From positions 1 through 6,750 of the forward strand of contig DASVMD010000006.1 in NCBI GenBank assembly GCA_036384495.1: a stretch of DNA of 6,750 nt. Direction: 5' to 3'. How positions within the stretch are numbered: the first letter of the stretch is position 1; every line of letters starts with the position of its first letter. A model generated the notes under the pieces. It ran no database searches and had not been told where the DNA came from. It saw only the letters and a list, made by a program, of their open reading frames with translations. Origin of the DNA: JAQGHB01 sp036384495 (lineage in GTDB: Bacteria > Patescibacteriota > Saccharimonadia > Saccharimonadales > UBA4665). A program made the position numbers and the translations under genes. This document shows positions 1-5,121 of this stretch, piece after piece.

Positions 1-17
1 GTGGTACGCTACGGTAC

Positions 18-359
18 ATGCAAGCAGTGGAAGTGAGACTAGCCAATATCAACGACCTTGAAGAGCAGGCCGAGATAACGACTGTGAATGTCCGAAACTA
101 TGCCTTAACCGCCGAAGACACTACTATCATATTTCCACCTACCAAAGATAATAACCGACCCATCCCCGAAGCCCTGCAGCCAATTAAAGAAAGTATTTTT
201 GCCGACGAAGCGGCACTCAGCTTAAGAATCATGGAGGGTTTAATTTTTGTCCGCCACACCCCTGGCAAGCACACCACGTTTAGTGCCCGAGCCCTGCGAG
301 GTCTGCGAACCGTTGTAGGCGATAAAATACCGATCAACGATCGCACTCTATCCGCCTAA
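18..359 (+). CDS. Hypothetical protein, 113 aa, start uncertain
   Basis: I do not recognise this protein. It looks soluble: there is no signal peptide or membrane segment, and the composition is mixed and charged. A conserved-looking C-terminal part (about residues 68-113) contains the stretch GLIFVRHTPGKHTTFSAR. The stop is TAA. The start is uncertain. The frame stays open upstream to the window edge (from base 3), and no SD sequence precedes the ATG, so the gene may be 5'-truncated by the window. Alternatively, the bases TGG-TACGCT at 2-10 resemble an extended -10 element ending 7 nt before the ATG, which would make this a leaderless gene like the 57-aa gene and topA. Codon use resembles topA. 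No terminator is visible before the next promoter, 28 bp downstream of the stop. Confidence 0.6.
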   Translation: MQAVEVRLANINDLEEQAEITTVNVRNYALTAEDTTIIFPPTKDNNRPIPEALQPIKESIFADEAALSLRIMEGLIFVRHTPGKHTTFSARALRGLRTVVGDKIPINDRTLSA

Positions 360-386
360 ATCCGGCAGCAATAAGCCTTACGATGA

Positions 387-415
387 TTGACTTTTGCTAT
401 ATTTTATGCTAAAAT
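387..415 (+). promoter_or_regulatory. Sigma70-type promoter with extended -10, upstream of the 114-aa gene
   Basis: A -35 element TTGACT (387-392) and a -10 element TAAAAT (410-415) are separated by 17 bp. A TGC immediately before the -10 gives an extended -10. Transcription would start at about 422, leaving a leader of about 103 nt before the GTG start at 525. Confidence 0.8.
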
Positions 416-421
416 TTGCAC

Positions 422-493
422 AATTCCTGACTGGAAGAATTCCTAGCCTGCGCTAGGTGGTTTGGCCCAGCCAAACAACAGAGGTCCGGCTCT
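422..493 (+). promoter_or_regulatory. Structured 5' leader with consecutive hairpins
   Basis: The predicted transcript begins in a run of short inverted repeats. CCTAGC/GCTAGG (442-447 with 452-457, loop CTGC) is followed by GTTTGGC/GCCAAAC (460-466 with 470-476, loop CCA). A third, weaker stem is AGAG/CTCT (480-483 with 490-493). The first bases of the transcript can also fold (TTCC 424-427 with GGAA 433-436). No U-run follows any hairpin, so these are not standard terminators. They could stabilise the mRNA 5' end or act as a cis-regulatory element. The leader matches no riboswitch class I recognise. Confidence 0.5.
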
Positions 494-513
494 ACACCGT
501 GACACACATTAAC

Positions 514-520
514 AAGGAGG
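514..520 (+). promoter_or_regulatory. Strong Shine-Dalgarno site selecting a GTG start
   Basis: AAGGAGG is a full-length SD sequence ending 4 nt before the GTG at 525. It decides the start of the 114-aa gene, because no in-frame ATG is better placed. The site lies inside a 14-nt sequence (508-521) whose exact reverse complement occurs after the gene (929-942). Confidence 0.85.
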
Positions 521-524
521 ACTG

Positions 525-869
525 GTGTCTACCACTCAGTTGGAAATCGTCAAGGGCGACAGCAAACACGCGCTGTTCGGACAGCTCTTCGACATCGGCC
601 GCATTGCCCACGACGCTCGCGAGCCTTTCGCGCTGGTCGTAACTGACCCGTCCGACAGGTCAAAGGTTCCGGTTCAGATCCTCATCTTGGGCATCAACGC
701 CAGAGGAATTGACTGGGGACAAAACTGGCTGATCGAGGGAACTGTCCACAAGGATTTCTTTGGGCTGGAGATCCTTGACGAGATCGTCAACGACTATGAG
801 GGCAACTTCCATGCCCTCTACAACACCCGAACCCGCAAGGGGTGGATCAAGCCCGGCTTGCCGAGCTAA
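525..869 (+). CDS. Hypothetical small soluble protein, 114 aa
   Basis: I cannot assign a family. The protein has no membrane segment or signal peptide. Its middle alternates hydrophobic and polar residues (VPVQILILGI, about residues 49-58) and is followed by an aromatic-rich stretch with DWGQNWL and DFFGLEIL, suggesting a compact alpha/beta or beta-rich fold. The start is GTG, chosen because AAGGAGG lies 4 nt upstream. It is the only gene between its promoter and the 3' hairpin, so it is probably monocistronic. Codon choice differs from topA: lysine is AAG in 5 of 6 cases, and AGG and AGA arginine codons occur. These traits are shared with the genes at 4900 and 5122. Cellular location is probably cytoplasmic, from composition only. 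Confidence 0.8.
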   Translation: MSTTQLEIVKGDSKHALFGQLFDIGRIAHDAREPFALVVTDPSDRSKVPVQILILGINARGIDWGQNWLIEGTVHKDFFGLEILDEIVNDYEGNFHALYNTRTRKGWIKPGLPS

Positions 870-877
870 ACGGCCAG

Positions 878-911
878 GGAGGCGATGTTTGATGCAAATC
901 GCATCGCCTCC
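878..911 (+). terminator. Strong hairpin after the 114-aa gene, terminator-like but without a U-run
   Basis: GGAGGCGATG (878-887) pairs perfectly with CATCGCCTCC (902-911) around a 14-nt loop. It starts 8 nt after the TAA stop. The following bases are pyrimidine-rich (mainly C and T to about 939) rather than a run of T, so intrinsic termination would be imperfect. It may instead protect the mRNA 3' end. Confidence 0.5.
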
Positions 912-928
912 ACCGCCGCTCCACCTGT

Positions 929-942
929 TCCTCCTTGTTAAT
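929..942 (+). repeat. 14-nt inverted repeat copy complementary to the SD region at 508-521
   Basis: TCCTCCTTGTTAAT here is the exact reverse complement of ATTAACAAGGAGGA at 508-521. Allowing a 1-nt bulge and one mismatch, pairing extends over the GTG start codon (CACC at 922-925 with GGTG at 524-527). In the mRNA this would be an anti-SD segment able to cover the ribosome-binding site. On the minus strand the same bases read as a strong SD followed by GTG and a 25-codon frame. Confidence 0.7.
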
Positions 943-1009
943 ATTCACTCCACAAATGTGCGTTTGTGCTGATGAGCTCAAAAGAGCGAAAGTGAAATCC
1001 GCGGCTTAA

Positions 1010-1018
1010 TGCTACACT
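1010..1018 (+). promoter_or_regulatory. Extended -10 promoter giving a leaderless transcript for the 57-aa gene
   Basis: TGC-TACACT (1010-1018) is an extended -10 element with no clear -35. The gap from the -10 to the ATG at 1025 is only 6 nt, so the predicted transcription start coincides with the start codon. No SD sequence lies before the ATG. Confidence 0.55.
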
Positions 1019-1024
1019 AGGGCC

Positions 1025-1198
1025 ATGAAGCTTATGATTTTCATTGGCATCACTATTTTTGGCACGCTGGGCGGCTGGCTGGGCGCCTTGATGGATCACG
1101 GCAACTGGCTGGGCGGCTGGAGCATTCTGCTCGGCGCCGTGGGTTCGTTTTTCGGGATTTGGGTCGGCTACAAAGCCGGGCAGTATTCCGGATTATAG
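1025..1198 (+). CDS. Small glycine-rich membrane protein, 57 aa
   Basis: This short gene encodes MKLMIFIGITIFGTLGGWLG and onwards. Two hydrophobic helices (about residues 3-22 and 29-49) are separated by a short polar turn (MDHGN). The protein probably forms a helical hairpin in the cytoplasmic membrane with a short tail containing Lys50. LGGW occurs twice, 14 residues apart (residues 15-18 and 29-32). The repeat is also visible as a 12-nt DNA repeat (1067-1078 and 1109-1120), suggesting internal duplication of a glycine-zipper helix. The family is unknown to me. The start is chosen from the upstream -10 element 6 nt away; a second in-frame ATG (residue 4) is possible. Its TAG stop directly abuts the TAA stop of the convergent minus-strand gene, so the coding regions overlap by 6 bp. 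Confidence 0.75.
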   Translation: MKLMIFIGITIFGTLGGWLGALMDHGNWLGGWSILLGAVGSFFGIWVGYKAGQYSGL

Positions 1199-1837
1199 CT
1201 GGACGCCGAGGCGCTTAGCATGTCGACGCTGGCGCCAGGCATCATAAACACCCTCAGGAGTAAGTCCAGATGTGGCAGCGAACAACTTGCCGGCATAGCG
1301 AGCAGCTGCAGCCGAGCGCAGCTCTTGCGGCGTTAAATCTTTTTGACGAAGAATATTTCGAGCATAACGTTCAACAAACAGGGCCCTCACATAGAACCTA
1401 CTTACTAGGCCCTCTGTCGCATAGAGAGAATGGGTAAAATCCTCCGTTAATTCGTCTGTAGTAGTTGATATATTTGCCGTCGATTTATAAACGGCCAGCG
1501 AAAATAAAGCCACGCCACGATTTGTATTAAGCAAATAGTCATTGGCTTTGCCTACGATTGGCGCCATGGCATTACACACCAGCTTGCCTAATTTATTTTC
1601 GCCTGGAATGTCTCGTATTAATTGCTCGTTAGTTGGCTGCCGGCAGTAGATTGCTACATTGTTTGCGGCAATTTTTAAGTTTTGCTTGGTAAGACTATCC
1701 TCCAGCATCTGTTGAGCCAGATACTCAGCCCCAATAGCGGCACCACGGAGCTCATGCTCATCCGTTGAATCGGCCAGTGTCCACTTGAGGAAGCCAGCAA
1801 CAATGTGGTTCGGCTCGTAGGAAAGTTGCTCAGACAT
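1193..1837 (-). CDS. Hypothetical protein, 214 aa, second gene of a minus-strand operon
   Basis: I do not recognise the family. The sequence appears mostly helical and soluble. It begins with a run of likely amphipathic helices, has one moderately hydrophobic stretch (GVALFSLAVY, about residue 108) that is too short to be a convincing membrane span, and ends in a basic tail (WRQRRHAKRLGVQL). The gene follows the 161-aa gene with a gap of only 6 nt, so the two are almost certainly co-transcribed and perhaps translationally coupled. Only a weak GGGA-type SD lies upstream. It ends in TAA, immediately adjoining the TAG of the convergent 57-aa membrane gene. No terminator is visible beyond its stop, where the opposing gene lies. 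Confidence 0.75.
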   Translation of the reverse strand: MSEQLSYEPNHIVAGFLKWTLADSTDEHELRGAAIGAEYLAQQMLEDSLTKQNLKIAANNVAIYCRQPTNEQLIRDIPGENKLGKLVCNAMAPIVGKANDYLLNTNRGVALFSLAVYKSTANISTTTDELTEDFTHSLYATEGLVSRFYVRALFVERYARNILRQKDLTPQELRSAAAARYAGKLFAATSGLTPEGVYDAWRQRRHAKRLGVQL

Positions 1838-1843
1838 TACAGT

Positions 1844-2329
1844 TTAATCCCGGCCAAAACTACGCGCTAGGTCACGCAGTTGCTGGCAATCATGCTGTAC
1901 GCCTGTACCGTTATTATCGGGACTTAAGCGATGGTCTAGTGAGTCCATGGCGTTCGCTAAATCGATTACCTGACCAGCTAGGTAAGTCCGGAGGGGATTC
2001 TTCATCGTTGGCACCCCTTCAAGCGCCTCCAGTACCACGAACTGGCCAATCGGCGTGCGGCTACAGTGTCTGGCAATTGATTCTGGAGTGATCTTTTCGG
2101 CACCACGGCTGGCACCACGATCAAACGTCTGGTCAACTTCACTCACCTTAGTAGCCGCGGGAAAAGGTGTTGATACAACCGCATCCGAAGAAGTGATAAC
2201 ACCGCTCTGATCCGACGTGTATTTAATAAATTGGCGCAGGCGCTTGAGGCCCGACACCTCACTCATATCTCTATCAGCTAGCCATTTCTCAAAGCTTTGG
2301 CCTGTTGTTTGCGTTGGCGCACGCTCCAT
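1844..2329 (-). CDS. Hypothetical protein, 161 aa, first gene of a minus-strand operon
   Basis: This is an unrecognised, hydrophilic, probably cytoplasmic protein. The N-terminal part (about residues 12-40) is rich in charged residues (FEKWLADRDM and GLKRLRQF). A low-complexity Ser/Thr/Ala stretch follows (residues 43-70), then a helical C-terminal half with ARHCSRTPIGQFVVLEALEG. The frame is open to an ATG at 2398, giving 184 aa. I prefer the ATG at 2329 because GGAGA (2341-2337) lies 7 nt upstream, and because the extended -10 (2365-2357) would place the transcription start downstream of the longer start. It is divergent from topA and is followed 6 nt later by the 214-aa gene. Confidence 0.72.
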   Translation of the reverse strand: MERAPTQTTGQSFEKWLADRDMSEVSGLKRLRQFIKYTSDQSGVITSSDAVVSTPFPAATKVSEVDQTFDRGASRGAEKITPESIARHCSRTPIGQFVVLEALEGVPTMKNPLRTYLAGQVIDLANAMDSLDHRLSPDNNGTGVQHDCQQLRDLARSFGRD

Positions 2330-2356
2330 ATTGCAATCTCCAATACTATAGTTTGC

Positions 2357-2365
2357 ACTATACCA
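2357..2365 (-). promoter_or_regulatory. Extended -10 promoter of the minus-strand operon
   Basis: Read on the minus strand, TGG-TATAGT (2365 to 2357) is an extended -10 element. A second TATAGT lies 12 bp further along (2350-2345). A plausible start near 2350 gives a short leader containing GGAGA. The -35 match is poor: ATGACA occurs but only 14 bp upstream. The 12-bp-spaced ACTATA repeats could also be a regulator half-site pair. Confidence 0.5.
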
Positions 2366-2392
2366 TATCGCTCTGTTGTCATATATATTAGG

Positions 2393-2422
2393 TTGCATTT
2401 TTATGGCGGATACGCTTAATAT
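2393..2422 (+). promoter_or_regulatory. topA promoter, probably leaderless
   Basis: TTGCAT (2393-2398) and TAATAT (2417-2422) are spaced 18 bp apart. TATAGT (2420-2425) is an alternative -10. Only 8 nt separate the -10 from the topA ATG at 2431, so transcription should begin at or within two bases of the start codon. No SD is present. The element is back-to-back with the minus-strand promoter, in a divergent control region of about 100 bp. Confidence 0.6.
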
Positions 2423-2430
2423 AGTAGGTC

Positions 2431-4725
2431 ATGGCAAAAAACCTCGTTATCGTTGAGAGCCCCGCAAAGGCCAAAACTATCGAAAAGTTCTTAGGAAAGG
2501 ACTATGTCGTTAAGAGTAGTTTTGGCCATATTCGTGATTTGCCGAAAAAGGGTCTCAATATCGACATCGAAAAGGGATTTGAGCCGCATTATGAAATCAG
2601 CACCGATAAGAAGAAAGTCGTGGCCGAGCTACGCAAAGCCGCCAAGGACACCGAAGTCTGGCTAGCATCTGACGAAGACCGCGAAGGGGAGGCGATTGCC
2701 TGGCATCTTACGCAAGCGCTCAAATTGGACCCCAAAAAAACCAAGCGCATTGTATTCCACGAGATCACCAAAACCGCCATCGAAGCAGCTATTAAAAAAC
2801 CACGCACCGTCGACATTCAACTTGTCGATGCCCAGCAGGCACGCCGCGTGCTCGACCGCTTAGTGGGCTACGAATTATCACCCGTGTTATGGAAAAAGGT
2901 CCGCACCGGATTGAGCGCCGGCCGCGTACAATCAGTGGCCGTTCGACTTATTGTCGAGCGTGAACGCGAAATCCGCGACTTCCAAGCCGTGAGCTCCTTT
3001 AAAGTTACCGCTGTCTTTGTCGCAGATGGGCAGGAAGTTCCAGCCGAATTAACCGTAAAACTCAAAGATGCCGAAACCGCCCAAAAATGGCTCGAAAAGG
3101 TCGGTGATAACAGTATTTACACTGTCAAGAGCATCGAGCAAAAACCAGCCAGCCGCAGCCCCGGCGCACCGTTTACCACCAGCACCCTCCAGCAAGAAGC
3201 CAGCCGCCGCCTTGGCTACAGCGTACGCCAAACAATGACACTGGCGCAGCGTCTGTATGAAGCTGGCCTTATCACCTACATGCGTACCGACAGCACCACC
3301 TTGTCCGGCCTCGCCATTAACGCCGCCAAAGAGCATATCACCAAAGAGTACGGCGCTCAGTATCATCAAGTTCGCCAATACAAAACCAAGAACGACAGCG
3401 CCCAAGAAGCTCACGAAGCCATTCGCCCTACGGAGTTTAGCCGCGCCAGCGCCGGTGGGGATGAGCAACAAAAGAAGCTCTACAACCTCATCTGGGCCCG
3501 AGCCTTAGCCAGCCAAATGGCGCCTGCCAAACTGGAACGCACCGAAATTACTATCAGCGTCAGCTCGCAGCCCGAAACGTTCCTGGCCAAGGGCGAAATC
3601 CTACAATTTGACGGCTTTATGAAAGTCTACGGCGGCACCAAAGACGATGTGCTACTACCGGCCGTCAAAGTCGGCCAAACGCTCGACATGCAGTCTATGC
3701 AGGCCACCGAAACCTTTAGTCGCAGCGCCGCCCGCTACTCCGAAGCCATGCTCGTCAAAAAGCTCGAAGAACTCGGCATTGGTCGCCCAAGCACCTACGC
3801 ACCAACCATTTCCACCATCCAAACCCGCGGCTACGTCGAAAAAACCGATCTGGAAGGCACCGAACGCGAAGTCACCGAGCTGACACTGGCGGACGGCAAA
3901 GTTACAACTACCAAAATCACCGTCATAACAGGGGCGGATCGCAATAAACTTGTCCCTACCGGCATCGCCGAGGTCACCACCGATTTCCTCGTTAAACACT
4001 TCCCAAGCATCGTCGATTACGATTTTACCGCTCACGTCGAAGAAGATTTTGACAATATCGCCGATGGCAAACAGCAGTGGGAGAAGATGATCGCCGACTT
4101 TTATAAAGATTTTCATCCGTTGGTAGAGAAGTCCGCCGACATCTCCCGCGCCGAAGTTTCGCAAGCCCGCGAATTGGGCGATGACCCCAAGAGTGGCGAA
4201 CCAATCGTAGCCCGTTTTGGCCGCTACGGTGCCATGCTCCAGATGGGCCGCACCGAAGACGAAGACAAAAAGCCAAAGTTCGCGCCGCTGCCAACTGGCA
4301 CCACCATCGACACCGTCACCTTCGAGCAAGCTCTGGAAATGTTTAAGCTGCCACGCCTGGTTGGCACCACCAAAGACGGCCAAGAAATCAAAGCTAACAT
4401 CGGTCGTTTTGGCCCTTATATCCAAGTCGATAAGACATACGTGTCTATAAAGCCACTCGATCCGCGTGACATCACCGAAGAGGAAGCTCGCTCATTATAC
4501 GAAGAAAAACTCGCCAAAGACGCCGCCAAGCATATCAATGAATTCCCTGGCGGTATCAAGGTGCTAAACGGCCCGTACGGCCCATACATTACCGACGGTA
4601 AGAAGAATGCCCGCATCGCCAAAGACGCTGATCCAAAAGCCATCACCGAAGAAGAAGCCAAGAAACTCCTGGCCGAAGCACCCGCTAAAAAGCGTGGCTT
4701 TAAGCGCCGCAAAGCCAAGAAATAA
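2431..4725 (+). CDS. topA: DNA topoisomerase I (type IA), zinc-finger-less form
   Basis: TopA relaxes negatively supercoiled DNA in the nucleoid by cutting one strand through a 5'-phosphotyrosine link. The 764-aa protein is complete. The N-terminal Toprim domain (about residues 3-115) carries VESPAK with the catalytic Glu9 and the acidic triad Asp81-Asp83-Glu85 in LASDEDREGEAIAWHL. LSAGRVQS (161-168) and the active-site motif ITYMRTDST with Tyr283 follow, then LEELGIGRPSTYAPTI (445-460). The C-terminus has TopA-type repeats without cysteines (FGRYG at about 596, RFGPYIQV at about 659, GPYGPYIT at about 714) and a basic tail ending KKRGFKRRKAKK. There is no cysteine in the whole protein, so the tetracysteine zinc fingers found in E. 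coli TopA are absent. The start matches the family exactly (MAKNLVIVESPAK), despite no SD. It stands alone, divergent from two unknown genes. All arginine codons are CGN. Confidence 0.97.
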   Translation: MAKNLVIVESPAKAKTIEKFLGKDYVVKSSFGHIRDLPKKGLNIDIEKGFEPHYEISTDKKKVVAELRKAAKDTEVWLASDEDREGEAIAWHLTQALKLDPKKTKRIVFHEITKTAIEAAIKKPRTVDIQLVDAQQARRVLDRLVGYELSPVLWKKVRTGLSAGRVQSVAVRLIVEREREIRDFQAVSSFKVTAVFVADGQEVPAELTVKLKDAETAQKWLEKVGDNSIYTVKSIEQKPASRSPGAPFTTSTLQQEASRRLGYSVRQTMTLAQRLYEAGLITYMRTDSTTLSGLAINAAKEHITKEYGAQYHQVRQYKTKNDSAQEAHEAIRPTEFSRASAGGDEQQKKLYNLIWARALASQMAPAKLERTEITISVSSQPETFLAKGEILQFDGFMKVYGGTKDDVLLPAVKVGQTLDMQSMQATETFSRSAARYSEAMLVKKLEELGIGRPSTYAPTISTIQTRGYVEKTDLEGTEREVTELTLADGKVTTTKITVITGADRNKLVPTGIAEVTTDFLVKHFPSIVDYDFTAHVEEDFDNIADGKQQWEKMIADFYKDFHPLVEKSADISRAEVSQARELGDDPKSGEPIVARFGRYGAMLQMGRTEDEDKKPKFAPLPTGTTIDTVTFEQALEMFKLPRLVGTTKDGQEIKANIGRFGPYIQVDKTYVSIKPLDPRDITEEEARSLYEEKLAKDAAKHINEFPGGIKVLNGPYGPYITDGKKNARIAKDADPKAITEEEAKKLLAEAPAKKRGFKRRKAKK

Positions 4726-4737
4726 CAGATCGTTTTA

Positions 4738-4765
4738 TTGATTTTTGGTGCTTTTGTGATATAAT
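4738..4765 (+). promoter_or_regulatory. Near-consensus sigma70 promoter for the small membrane operon
   Basis: TTGATT (4738-4743), a 16-bp spacer and TATAAT (4760-4765), with a TGA giving an extended -10. It begins 13 bp after the topA stop. Predicted transcription start is at about 4772. No topA terminator is visible before it, so topA readthrough into this operon is possible. Confidence 0.85.
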
Positions 4766-4771
4766 CGCACA

Positions 4772-4899
4772 AGTTTCGTTGAGCTTTTTGCTCCGAAGCA
4801 CCTTAACATCTCTCTGCTACAGAGTAGTGATTGGAAGTAAGCTCGCTCGTGCACGGCAAGCGGGTCTGCTCCCAATCACTACACCCTAAGGAGAAGTAC
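4772..4899 (+). promoter_or_regulatory. Long structured leader RNA, about 128 nt
   Basis: Three structures can be drawn in order. The first is a 9-bp hairpin with a 2-nt bulge at the 5' end (4774-4778 with 4794-4798, and GAGC/GCTC 4781-4784 with 4790-4793, loop TTTTT). The second is CTCTG/CAGAG (4812-4816 with 4820-4824). The third is an 11-bp perfect stem GTAGTGATTGG/CCAATCACTAC (4824-4834 with 4872-4882) enclosing a 37-nt domain that contains the self-complementary CGTGCACG (4848-4855). The second and third share base 4824. The long stem ends 5 nt before the SD (AAGGAG, 4888-4893). This is a candidate cis-regulatory RNA; I do not recognise a known class. Confidence 0.55.
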
Positions 4900-5088
4900 A
4901 TGTCCCGCAAGCCGTGGATCGTGTGTGTGATCGCCACGCTGATCTTGTACGTGGCCGGAGCATTCCTCTGCACCGAGTCCTCCGCACTTGGCGGACTCAT
5001 CATCGTTGTGTGTTTCTTCGTCTCGAGCAAGCTCCTGACGCATAGGCCCCATCGCACCAGGAAGCCCTACGGCCCGACCTGGCGGTAG
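4900..5088 (+). CDS. Small two-helix membrane protein, 62 aa
   Basis: Two membrane helices are clear: WIVCVIATLILYVAGAFLC (residues 6-24) and ALGGLIIVVCFFVSSKLL (29-46), joined by a short TESS turn. Positive charges at both ends (SRK at the N-terminus; HRPHRTRK at the C-terminus) predict both termini in the cytoplasm. I do not recognise a family. The start is ATG at 4900, set by AAGGAG six bases upstream. The frame continues upstream to an ATG at 4831, but that lies inside the leader stem and has no SD. It is the first gene of a pair, with 33 nt before the 166-aa membrane protein. All three lysines are AAG and two of five arginines are AGG, unlike topA. A two-TM partner or small accessory protein is plausible but unproven. 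Confidence 0.78.
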   Translation: MSRKPWIVCVIATLILYVAGAFLCTESSALGGLIIVVCFFVSSKLLTHRPHRTRKPYGPTWR

Positions 5089-5121
5089 CCCGCAGTCCAA
5101 CCCCTCAAGAAAGAGCAAACA

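Noticed and set aside
851..927. Possible minus-strand small gene (SD at 936-930, GTG start at 925-923, 25 codons)
   Set aside because: It is short, overlaps the end of the 114-aa gene and the 3' hairpin, and its peptide is low-quality. The sequence is better reported as the inverted repeat of the SD region.
3655..4425. Minus-strand frame of 256 codons inside topA
   Set aside because: It is antisense to highly conserved TopA coding sequence, and its glycine/phenylalanine-rich product is a typical mirror artefact of GCC- and AAA-rich codons.
4774..4798. topA terminator
   Set aside because: The hairpin lies downstream of the next promoter's predicted start and has no following T-run. It is better read as part of the next operon's leader.
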